A stretch of DNA of 5,167 nt from an uncultured Clostridium sp. (GTDB lineage Bacteria; Bacillota; Clostridia; UBA1212; UBA1255), in assembly GCA_900555605.1 (NCBI GenBank), contig USLW01000179.1, positions 1 to 5,167 on the forward strand, read 5' to 3'. The notes under the pieces are model-generated. The model did not search any database. It was not told where the DNA came from and saw nothing but the letters and a program-made list of their open reading frames with translations. The position numbers and the translations under genes are program-made. Within the stretch, counting starts at the first letter, position 1, and each line of letters opens with the position of its first letter. This document shows positions 1 to 5,167 of this stretch, piece by piece.

Positions 1-246
1 TCCCAGCATGCTCTTGTCCCAAAGCGTGATTACCAGCTGTCTCGGTTCCGGAGAGGATATGTTGGACATCTGATGCACGGGAGTGTTGGTACCGTAATAA
101 TCGACGTAAATCCTTTCCAGAAGCTTAGGGTTTGCGCGTCCGGGACGCACAAGCGAATATTCCGACTTCATATAGTCCACAGCCTTGAAAATCCCTTCTT
201 CGAGTCCGAGAAAAAGCTGTTCTATCGCAGGGTGTTGATAATCCAT
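1..246 (-). CDS. frr: Ribosome recycling factor (N-terminal part, cut by window edge)
   Basis: Ribosome recycling factor works with EF-G to split the post-termination ribosome in the cytoplasm. The 82 codons present translate to a recognisable RRF N-terminus: a helical start, then RPGRANPKLLERI (residues 34-46), VDYYGTNTPVHQM (48-60) and the NISSPEPRQLVITLWDKSM stretch (62-80), which cover the start of the three-helix domain I and the domain II beta region. The ATG at 246 has AGGAG at 260-256 with 9-nt spacing. It lies 26 nt downstream of the pyrH stop, so the two are almost certainly cotranscribed, as in most bacteria. Two mild oddities: about six more residues precede the RxGRA motif than in E. 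coli RRF, and Pro occupies the x position where Thr or Ala is usual. The C-terminal part lies outside the window. Confidence 0.96.
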   Translation of the reverse strand, partial: MDYQHPAIEQLFLGLEEGIFKAVDYMKSEYSLVRPGRANPKLLERIYVDYYGTNTPVHQMSNISSPEPRQLVITLWDKSMLG

Positions 247-272
247 AATTCAAATCTCCTCATTTATATTTT

Positions 273-989
273 TTACTCAATCACCGTACCGACGTCTCTG
301 CCTTCAACTGCGTTTACGATACCGCAGGGCTTTCTTCCGTCAAAAACGAGTATGGGAATTTTGTTTTCCTTGCACATGGAAATCGCTGTCGTGTCAAGCG
401 CTTTCAACTCTTGCTTTATGACTTCCATATATGATATTCTATCATATTTTTTGGCGTTTGGCACCAATTTGGGGTCAAAATCATAAATGCCGTCTATATT
501 TTTGGCGCAAAGCAGAATTTCGGCATGAATTTCCGCCGCGCGCAGAGCGGCCGTCGTATCGGTGGAAAAGTAAGGATTGCCGGTGCCGCAGCCGAAAATG
601 ACCACGCGGCCCTTTTCCAAATGGCGCGTTGCTCTGTTCCGTATATATAATTCTGCAATCTGCCGCATCTCAATGGCAGTCTGTACACGAACCGGAATGC
701 CTTTCTGTTCTAATGCATCCGCCAGCGCCAATGCGTTCATAACAGTTGCAAGCATTCCCATATGATCCGCTCTCGTACGGTCCATCTGCTCATTCTGTTT
801 TCCGCGCCAGAAATTCCCGCCGCCGACTACAAGACCGACTCGTACGCCCATATCACATATTTCTTTGATATTCGTACAGACAGCCTCCAAGGTTCCCGCA
901 TCGATTCCGAATCTGCCGTCTCCTGCCAGCGCCTCTCCGCTGATTTTGATCAGAACCTTCTCATATACCGGTTGTCTCACCAAAGTCAC
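273..989 (-). CDS. pyrH: UMP kinase (uridylate kinase)
   Basis: PyrH phosphorylates UMP to UDP with ATP in pyrimidine nucleotide synthesis. The bacterial enzyme is a hexamer of the amino-acid-kinase fold, usually activated by GTP and inhibited by UTP (family knowledge). The 238-residue length is normal. Visible motifs are KISGEAL (15-21, phosphate-binding loop), the [10 protein letters not shown] loop (54-63), [13 protein letters not shown] (75-87), [19 protein letters not shown] (133-151, UMP site) and [12 protein letters not shown] (162-173, nucleotide side). The start is GTG. GTG at 989 has GAGG (1000-997) 7 nt upstream; an in-frame GTG at 980 with GAGGGG (994-989) 8 nt upstream is almost as good and would shorten the protein by three residues. 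The gene is separated from tsf by a terminator and is followed by frr after 26 nt. Confidence 0.97.
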   Translation of the reverse strand: MTLVRQPVYEKVLIKISGEALAGDGRFGIDAGTLEAVCTNIKEICDMGVRVGLVVGGGNFWRGKQNEQMDRTRADHMGMLATVMNALALADALEQKGIPVRVQTAIEMRQIAELYIRNRATRHLEKGRVVIFGCGTGNPYFSTDTTAALRAAEIHAEILLCAKNIDGIYDFDPKLVPNAKKYDRISYMEVIKQELKALDTTAISMCKENKIPILVFDGRKPCGIVNAVEGRDVGTVIE

Positions 990-1052
990 CCCTCATCCTC
1001 ATTTTCAACATTACATAGGAAACATAAGACCGTTTTATAGAAAAGCTTATAA

Positions 1053-1082
1053 AAAAAGGGAACTGAGGACAGCTCCCTTTTT
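1053..1082 (-). terminator. Rho-independent terminator after tsf
   Basis: Read on the minus strand, AAAAAGGGAGCT (1082-1071), loop GTCCTC (1070-1065) and AGTTCCCTTTTT (1064-1053) form a 12-bp stem with one G-U pair, followed by a run of T that continues to 1051. The stem begins 11 nt after the tsf stop. On the plus strand the same position would be an A-C mismatch, so the hairpin is strongest as a minus-strand RNA, which matches the gene direction. It should end or attenuate transcription of rpsB-tsf before pyrH-frr. Confidence 0.88.
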
Positions 1083-1093
1083 CAGCGACGCCA

Positions 1094-1741
1094 TTACTTC
1101 AGCTGCTTCATGACCTCGTCCGCAAAATTCTCTTCTTTTTTTGTAAGCCCCTCTCCCATCTCATAGCGAATAAATCGTCTTACGCTGATTTTCTCGCCAA
1201 TTGTTGCAATCAGGCCGTTCAAAATATCGGAAACCTTTTTCTCCGGATCCTTAACAAAGGATTGCTCCATAAGGCAGTATTCCTCATAGAACTTTGAAAT
1301 CCGGCCCTCTACCATCTTATCCACAATTTTCTCCGGTTTTCCCTCGTTCAGCGCCTGTGCGCGCAGCACGGCTTTTTCTTTTTCAATATCTTCTGCCGGC
1401 ACATCCTCTTTGCTGACATACAACGGACTGGAAGCAGCAATCTGCATAGCAACGTCCTTTACAAAGCTGCGGAACAGATCGTTTCTGGCAACAAAATCCG
1501 TTTCACAGTTCACCTCAACCAAAACGCCGATACGGCCATTTCCGTGAATATAAGACTCCACTATACCTTCGCTTGCAATTCTTCCCGCCTTTTTAGCCGC
1601 AGCGGCCAGCCCCTTCTCACGCAGATAATCTGCCGCCTTATCCATGTCTCCGTTGGTTTCTGCCAGAGCCTTCTTACAGTCATTCAAACCTGCGGAGGTT
1701 CTCTCACGCAGTTCCTTAATCATCGCAGCGCTAATCGTCAT
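1094..1741 (-). CDS. tsf: Elongation factor Ts, short form
   Basis: EF-Ts is the nucleotide exchange factor that releases GDP from EF-Tu during translation elongation. The 215-residue product carries the N-terminal UBA-like module (about 1-40) with signature [16 protein letters not shown] (11-26), and the second signature [12 protein letters not shown] (76-87), whose TDFV element contacts EF-Tu in known structures. The remainder (about 88-195) gives one core subdomain and a short helical end. E. coli (283 aa) and B. subtilis EF-Ts are longer; this is nearer the compact Thermus type (196 aa), which acts as a dimer (family knowledge; dimerisation here is inferred). The ATG at 1741 has GGGAGG (1758-1753) at a rather long 11-nt spacing, and an ATGATGTAA string lies between them. 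The gene starts 18 nt after the rpsB stop and is followed by a terminator. Confidence 0.97.
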   Translation of the reverse strand: MTISAAMIKELRERTSAGLNDCKKALAETNGDMDKAADYLREKGLAAAAKKAGRIASEGIVESYIHGNGRIGVLVEVNCETDFVARNDLFRSFVKDVAMQIAASSPLYVSKEDVPAEDIEKEKAVLRAQALNEGKPEKIVDKMVEGRISKFYEEYCLMEQSFVKDPEKKVSDILNGLIATIGEKISVRRFIRYEMGEGLTKKEENFADEVMKQLK

Positions 1742-1759
1742 ATTACATCATTCCTCCCT

Positions 1760-2518
1760 TTACGCTTCTTCACTTTCTTCACTGAATTCTTCCGCTTTAT
1801 CATTTTCATATGCTTCTAAAGGCATATCGCCGGCATCGCCCTCACGGCCCTCGATCACAGCATCGGCCATTTTTGCGGCAATCAGCTTTACAGCGCGAAT
1901 CGCGTCGTCATTTCCGGGAATGACATAATCCACTTCGTCCGGGTCACAGTTCGTATCTACGATGGCAACAACAGGAATCCCCAATTTTTTTGCTTCCATG
2001 ACCGCATTTTTTTCAACTCTCGGATCTACTACGAAAATGGCGGCCGGAAGACCGTTGATTCCTTTGATACCGCCTAAGTTCTTTTCCAGCTTATCCCGCT
2101 CACCTTTTAATTTGATGACTTCTTTTTTAGGAAGACGCTCGAATATTCCTTTCTCTTCCATCTCATTGAGCTTATTCAGCTTTTCGACACGCTTTTGGAT
2201 AGTTTTGAAATTGGTCAGCATCCCGCCTAACCATCTGTTGTTGACATAATACTGCCCGCATCTCTGCGCTTCCTCGACAATGGAATCCTTTGCCTGCTTT
2301 TTGGTTCCTACAAAAAGCACAGATCCGCCCGATCTGGCGACGTCTACCAAAAAGTAATACGCCTCGTCAATCTTTTTTACCGTCTTCTGCAGATCGATAA
2401 TATAGATTCCGTTTCTTTCAGTGAAAATGTACTCCGCCATTTTGGGGTTCCATCTTCTGGTTTGGTGTCCAAAATGCACACCTGCTTCAAGCAACTGCTT
2501 CATTGAAATAACAGCCAT
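1760..2518 (-). CDS. rpsB: 30S ribosomal protein S2
   Basis: S2 is a late-assembling protein of the small ribosomal subunit. The 252-residue product begins [19 protein letters not shown], the classical S2 N-terminus, followed by [12 protein letters not shown] (21-32), the coiled-coil-like charged segment (about 104-150), [14 protein letters not shown] (160-173) and the signature [16 protein letters not shown] (194-209). The C-terminus is a Glu/Asp-rich tail typical of the family. The frame stays open 31 codons further upstream, but the ATG at 2518 is chosen because AAGGAGG sits 8 nt upstream and the N-terminus aligns with the family. It is the first gene of an rpsB-tsf operon with its own promoter and a leader of about 140 nt. 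E. coli S2 represses its own operon through the leader; whether that applies here is not shown by the sequence. Confidence 0.98.
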   Translation of the reverse strand: MAVISMKQLLEAGVHFGHQTRRWNPKMAEYIFTERNGIYIIDLQKTVKKIDEAYYFLVDVARSGGSVLFVGTKKQAKDSIVEEAQRCGQYYVNNRWLGGMLTNFKTIQKRVEKLNKLNEMEEKGIFERLPKKEVIKLKGERDKLEKNLGGIKGINGLPAAIFVVDPRVEKNAVMEAKKLGIPVVAIVDTNCDPDEVDYVIPGNDDAIRAVKLIAAKMADAVIEGREGDAGDMPLEAYENDKAEEFSEESEEA

Positions 2519-2657
2519 GATCAATTCCTCCTTTTGTTTTAAACCTCCGGTTCTCTCAGCTCCGCATACGAAACCGAACAGCTGTGCGATCTCTATCAAC
2601 GCAGGCAGCAATCAGCCAACCATAACGGATCAAAAACCGTGTGTATTTCAACAGCGT
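2519..2657 (-). promoter_or_regulatory. rpsB 5' leader with potential hairpins
   Basis: This is the predicted untranslated leader between the rpsB promoter and the S2 start. On the minus strand it can form ACGG/CCGT (2640-2625), TGCG/CGCA (around 2605-2586) and a 7-bp stem TTCGGTT (2578-2572) with AACCGGA (2552-2546, one G-U pair). The last stem ends 12 nt before AAGGAGG. A leader this long is compatible with autoregulation by S2, as known for the E. coli rpsB leader, but I see no recognisable conserved motif, so the regulatory role is inference. Confidence 0.35.
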
Positions 2658-2662
2658 CAGTC

Positions 2663-2691
2663 ATTATACCAGAATCCGGAACAGCACGCAA
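2663..2691 (-). promoter_or_regulatory. Sigma-A type promoter for rpsB-tsf
   Basis: On the minus strand, TTGCGT (2691-2686) is followed by a 17-nt spacer and a perfect TATAAT (2668-2663). TGG directly precedes the -10 box, giving an extended -10 (TGnTATAAT). The expected start of transcription is about 2657. The -35 box lies just after the stop codon of the upstream methyltransferase gene (2700). This gives the ribosomal genes their own promoter, although read-through from upstream is also possible because no terminator is seen in between. Confidence 0.82.
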
Positions 2692-2699
2692 GCCGAAAA

Positions 2700-3359
2700 T
2701 TACGAAAAGTTTCGTTTTGTTTTCTTTTCTGCCGCGCTCTGCAGCATGCGTTTGCGATGCTTTGCCGTGGTTTGCTTCTCTTTTTTTGCAGTTTGGCTTT
2801 TCGGCTGCGCCGACCGTTTTTCGGCGCACAGCACGTAATAGCCGTTTTCGCGGATTACGCGGACACCGCCGAAAACAGATGCCATTTTATTTTGATACCA
2901 AGGCAATCTTTTCACGACGAGCATCATTCTGCCCCCGGGATTCAGGCAGTGAAAGCCCTTTTCGATAAACCGTTTCGCTACGCTGAAATCCGTATGGTAC
3001 GGCGGATTTGACAGGATCAGATCATACATCGTATCAGAAACAGCCTCCACACCGTCGCCGCATACGATTCTGATATCCGCAAACCCGTTCTGCAACGCGT
3101 TTTCTTTTGCCAGACGTACAGCTTCCGGGTCGCTGTCTACCATACAGACATGCGCCGCGCCCGCAACACATGCGGCTGCAATTCCGATCAGACCGTATCC
3201 GCACCCCAGATCCAAGATTTTGCCGCATTCTTGAAACTGCGTATGCTGCAGCAGTGCCAGTGAGCCCGGGTCTGCCTTCCTCGGGGAAAACACCCCCTCG
3301 TTAGCGGCAAACCTCAGACAATGTCCGTACAGGATTTCTTCAAATATAAAAATGCCCAA
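2700..3359 (-). CDS. RsmC-like class I SAM-dependent methyltransferase with basic C-terminal tail
   Basis: This is a single-domain methyltransferase of the RsmC/RlmG/YbxB type (COG2813-like), a family that makes N2-methylguanine in rRNA in E. coli; the substrate here is not known. Evidence in the 219-residue product is the N-terminal GVFSPRKADPGS (22-33), SAM-binding motif I ILDLGCGYGLIGI (48-60), acidic VDSD (74-77), the catalytic SNPPYH motif (117-122), GGRMMLVV (142-149) and the family-like end FGGVRVIRENGYYVLCAEK (163-181). Residues 181-219 form a Lys/Arg-rich tail (14 of 39 residues) with low complexity, probably disordered and perhaps RNA-binding (inference). The start is TTG at 3359, chosen because GGAGG lies 7 nt upstream, a stop codon is in frame shortly before it, and no ATG precedes the conserved region. 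The VTT-domain gene ends 57 nt upstream and is likely cotranscribed. A TrmN6-type substrate is a less likely alternative. Confidence 0.86.
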   Translation of the reverse strand: MGIFIFEEILYGHCLRFAANEGVFSPRKADPGSLALLQHTQFQECGKILDLGCGYGLIGIAAACVAGAAHVCMVDSDPEAVRLAKENALQNGFADIRIVCGDGVEAVSDTMYDLILSNPPYHTDFSVAKRFIEKGFHCLNPGGRMMLVVKRLPWYQNKMASVFGGVRVIRENGYYVLCAEKRSAQPKSQTAKKEKQTTAKHRKRMLQSAAEKKTKRNFS

Positions 3360-3416
3360 ATTTCTGCCTCCATCACATCAGATCCAGGATACAGGCCGGA
3401 TACGGCGGAACCGGAA

Positions 3417-4082
3417 TCAGCGGCGTTTGATCAGCCCCTTCTCCTTTTGCCCTGACTCCGATTTGCGCTCATCAGAGTTCGTGCACCAGCCTAACAGAAA
3501 TATTATAACAGTGATCGTGAAAATGAGATAGAGGGATTCCCCGGATTTTTTTACAGACTGGCCGATCAGCATCATCAGCAGCGCCCGCGGAAACGTACCT
3601 GCCAGCGACAGCAGTAAATAGCTTTGGAATGGATATCTTATGCTTCCAAGGTAAACGCTCGTCAAATCGGTAGGCGGAACGCCGCAGAAGCGGAGCAAAA
3701 ACAGATGCCGCTTTTTCGGAAGAAGCCGCTGTCTGCCGAACAGCCTGCGGAAATATCTATTCAAAAAGCGCCCGTCCATGAACGCTCCCATGGCGTAATT
3801 GATGCAGAATTGTAAAACCATCCCTGTCAGCAGAAGAATCCCCCCCGGAACCGGTTGAAACAGCAGGCCTGCCGTCAGGTACAAAACAGTGGGCGGAATC
3901 ACAAAAACAGTAACTGATTTTACGGTAAACAGCAGCAGAACCAGTCCTGCCGCGCTCCAGGAGCCTTCTCTTTCAGCGGCAAATTTTTCAGCATGAAATG
4001 CCGTAAAAAACGTATAGACAAATATCGCGAACAGGACGGCTGCAATTACAAACAGGACTTTGCTTCTGCGTGTTTTTTTCAA
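3417..4082 (-). CDS. VTT-domain (DedA/TVP38-TMEM64 family) membrane protein
   Basis: This is an integral membrane protein of 221 residues, probably of the TVP38/TMEM64 branch of the DedA superfamily. Relatives are linked to lipid scrambling or undecaprenyl-phosphate recycling, but I cannot assign a substrate here. The sequence shows a basic N-terminus (KKTRRSK), a first membrane helix (about 8-29), hydrophobic segments at about 44-75 and 78-101, the VTT-like signature LLRFCGVPPTDLTSVYLGS (129-147), segments at about 152-174 and 183-199, and a charged Lys/Arg-rich cytoplasmic end. The start is taken as TTG at 4082 because GGAGG lies 9 nt upstream and it gives a natural MKKTRRSK signal-anchor start. 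An ATG at 4133 in the same frame would add 17 residues but has no ribosome binding site and would read across the murC promoter. It is likely cotranscribed with the methyltransferase downstream. Confidence 0.82.
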   Translation of the reverse strand: MKKTRRSKVLFVIAAVLFAIFVYTFFTAFHAEKFAAEREGSWSAAGLVLLLFTVKSVTVFVIPPTVLYLTAGLLFQPVPGGILLLTGMVLQFCINYAMGAFMDGRFLNRYFRRLFGRQRLLPKKRHLFLLRFCGVPPTDLTSVYLGSIRYPFQSYLLLSLAGTFPRALLMMLIGQSVKKSGESLYLIFTITVIIFLLGWCTNSDERKSESGQKEKGLIKRR

Positions 4083-4114
4083 AAAAAATGTCCTCCGGCA
4101 TAAATGCTGCGAAT

Positions 4115-4143
4115 TTGACATCGCGCAATACATATACTATAAT
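4115..4143 (+). promoter_or_regulatory. murC: Consensus sigma-A promoter for murC
   Basis: TTGACA (4115-4120), a 17-nt spacer and TATAAT (4138-4143) match the housekeeping promoter consensus at all 12 positions. Transcription should start near 4150, leaving a 5' UTR of about 79 nt before the murC ATG. The promoter lies upstream of the preferred TTG start of the divergent VTT gene but inside that gene's longer ATG-4133 reading, which argues against the longer form. Confidence 0.9.
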
Positions 4144-4176
4144 CACAGGACGAAAAACATTCCTGCAGAGAATTAC

Positions 4177-4206
4177 ATAATATAGAAATATATAATATAG
4201 AAATAT
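4177..4206 (+). repeat. Perfect 15-bp tandem repeat (two copies)
   Basis: ATAATATAGAAATAT occurs at 4177-4191 and again without a gap at 4192-4206, with no mismatch. It lies in the AT-rich murC 5' UTR, ending 10 nt before the AAGGAG ribosome binding site. It could be a slippage duplication, a protein-binding site or an unstructured translation enhancer; the sequence does not decide between them. Confidence 0.9.
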
Positions 4207-4214
4207 AGTGTAAA
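4187..4214 (-). promoter_or_regulatory. Candidate promoter for the VTT-domain gene
   Basis: On the minus strand, TTTACA (4214-4209), a 16-nt spacer and TATATT (4192-4187) each match five of six consensus bases. Transcription would start near 4180 and run left across the murC promoter. The -10 box is partly made by the tandem repeat, and AT-rich DNA gives such matches by chance, so this is tentative. It is the best candidate I find in the 146-nt region between the two divergent genes. Confidence 0.35.
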
Positions 4215-4228
4215 ATAAGGAGCCTGCA

Positions 4229-5167
4229 ATGAAGCATTGTGAAGATATAAAGAAAGAAGATTTGACCGGAGATTCGTTTTTTCTGTCTCCCGGTGCACAT
4301 ATTCATTTTATCGGAATCGGCGGGTCCAGTATGAGCGGGCTGGCCCAGATCACAGCCGCCAGAGGATATCGGGTCACCGGATCCGACAGAACCGATTCTG
4401 ATAAATTAAATAAGCTGCGCGGTCTCGGCATTGAGATATGCATCGGTCACGATGAAAAAAATCTGTCTCCGGCCTGCAGCCTGGTCGTATACACATTGGC
4501 AATTGCAAAGGATAATCCGGAATACTGCAAAGCGTGCAAATTGGGAATTCCGACAATCGAACGCGGCGTCTATCTCGGCATTCTGACAAAAGAGCATCCT
4601 TATTCAATCGCAGTTTCCGGTACGCACGGAAAGACCACCACAACTTCCATGATCGCCTCTATCCTCATTTCCGATCACAAAGAGCCAAGCGTACATTTAG
4701 GCGGTGTTTTTCCTCGGATCGGCGGAAATATTTTAGCCTCTCCCGGACCCTATTTTGTAACAGAAGCTTGCGAATACCATGAAAACTTTCTGAATCTGTT
4801 TCCCTATGCAGGCGTTATATTGAATATTGAGGCGGAGCATTTAGATTATTACCGCGATATTTCGCAGATCAAGCAGGCATTTATGAAATTTGCACGTCTG
4901 CTGCCGGCAGACGGCTTTCTGGTGGTTTGCGGACAAAATCAAGTTGCGTTAGAAGCGGCATCTGCTGCCGTCTGTCCGGTGACTACATACGGATGTGCCG
5001 CAAGTGCGGAAGAAAGCCCGTACGAATATACAGCGATTGATCTGCAGGCAAACGAACGCGGGACCAGATTTCAGATCTGGAAAGAGGGCCGATTTTTCAC
5101 GGAAATTTTTCTTCCGATACCCGGCAGGCACAATGTGCTGAACGCCCTTGCCGCCGCGGCAGTCTGT
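4229..5167 (+). CDS. murC: UDP-N-acetylmuramate--L-alanine ligase (N-terminal and central part, cut by window edge)
   Basis: MurC adds L-alanine to UDP-N-acetylmuramic acid with ATP, the first amino-acid step of the peptidoglycan stem peptide, in the cytoplasm. The 313 codons present show the Rossmann-like UDP-binding start HFIGIGGSSMSGLA (26-39) with GSDRTDS (51-57), VVYTLAIAKDNPE (86-98), the ATP P-loop AVSGTHGKTTTTSM (128-141), TEACEYHENFL (178-188, containing the catalytic/Mg-binding acidic residue of Mur ligases), ILNIEAEHLDYY (197-208) and GRHNVLNALAAAA (299-311), which precedes the C-terminal domain. The C-terminal ligase domain lies beyond the window. About 20 residues precede the usual MurC start. 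The ATG at 4229 has AAGGAG (4217-4222) at 7-nt spacing and a perfect promoter upstream. It is divergent from the VTT gene. The EACEY form of the motif, instead of EADES, is what I expect in Clostridia. Confidence 0.97.
   Translation, partial: MKHCEDIKKEDLTGDSFFLSPGAHIHFIGIGGSSMSGLAQITAARGYRVTGSDRTDSDKLNKLRGLGIEICIGHDEKNLSPACSLVVYTLAIAKDNPEYCKACKLGIPTIERGVYLGILTKEHPYSIAVSGTHGKTTTTSMIASILISDHKEPSVHLGGVFPRIGGNILASPGPYFVTEACEYHENFLNLFPYAGVILNIEAEHLDYYRDISQIKQAFMKFARLLPADGFLVVCGQNQVALEAASAAVCPVTTYGCAASAEESPYEYTAIDLQANERGTRFQIWKEGRFFTEIFLPIPGRHNVLNALAAAAVC

Noticed and set aside
247..263. Alternative ATG at 263 just before frr
   Set aside because: It overlaps the ribosome binding site and is out of frame with frr; the ATG at 246 fits the family start.
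73..486. Plus-strand reading frame of 137 residues
   Set aside because: It lies antisense across frr and the end of pyrH, which are confidently identified; the product looks like chance translation.
2519..2611. 31-codon upstream extension of S2 ([12 protein letters not shown]...)
   Set aside because: The AAGGAGG site and the conserved [19 protein letters not shown] start place the true N-terminus at 2518, and the extension lies in the leader RNA.
2596..2829. Minus-strand reading frame of 77 residues
   Set aside because: It overlaps the end of the methyltransferase in another frame and crosses the rpsB promoter; no family resemblance is seen.
2421..3011. Plus-strand reading frame of 196 residues, the longest on that strand apart from murC
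   Set aside because: It is antisense to the start of rpsB and most of the methyltransferase, both of which match known families, and its product has no recognisable motif.
3360..3416. Possible promoter or structured element between the VTT gene and the methyltransferase
   Set aside because: Only short repeated words such as GTATCC and CCGG are seen, with no acceptable -35/-10 pair and no terminator-like hairpin with a T-run.
4191..4196. Second TATAAT on the plus strand inside the tandem repeat as another murC promoter
   Set aside because: The position 17 nt upstream reads GAGAAT, a poor -35 match, and the word is expected in such AT-rich DNA.

Overview
The window holds a conserved bacterial housekeeping block, most likely from a low-to-mid GC Bacillota, class Clostridia. 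This placement is inferred from the rpsB-tsf-pyrH-frr order, strong AGGAGG-type ribosome binding sites, consensus sigma-A promoters, and a MurC with the 'EACEY' motif. It cannot be fixed to a genus by reading alone. Seven protein genes are supported: six lie on the minus strand and one (murC) on the plus strand. Both window edges cut genes (frr on the left, murC on the right). I see no tRNA, rRNA, CRISPR array, insertion sequence or phage gene.

Region by region, following the minus-strand direction of transcription from right to left. At 3417-4082 is a small VTT-domain (DedA/TVP38-like) membrane protein. It is followed at 2700-3359 by a single-domain RsmC-like SAM methyltransferase with a very basic C-terminal tail. 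A clear promoter (2663-2691) and a roughly 140-nt leader then start the ribosomal/translation block: rpsB (1760-2518) and tsf (1094-1741), closed by an intrinsic terminator (1053-1082). Beyond the terminator lie pyrH (273-989) and frr (1-246, partial). On the plus strand, murC (4229 to the right edge) is driven by a promoter with a perfect TTGACA-17-TATAAT match at 4115-4143.

The functions fit growth-coupled expression: S2 and EF-Ts for translation, UMP kinase for pyrimidine nucleotides, ribosome recycling factor, an rRNA-type methyltransferase, and MurC for peptidoglycan precursor synthesis. The VTT protein is a membrane protein of unknown substrate, possibly a lipid scramblase or flippase by family analogy.

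I do not see an undescribed system here. The points most worth a second look are regulatory. The murC promoter may face a candidate promoter for the VTT gene, with a perfect 15-bp tandem repeat in the murC 5' UTR. A terminator splits tsf from pyrH with no convincing promoter after it. The rpsB leader can fold next to its ribosome binding site. Three of seven genes appear to use GTG or TTG starts. No gene-free stretch exceeds about 185 bases.
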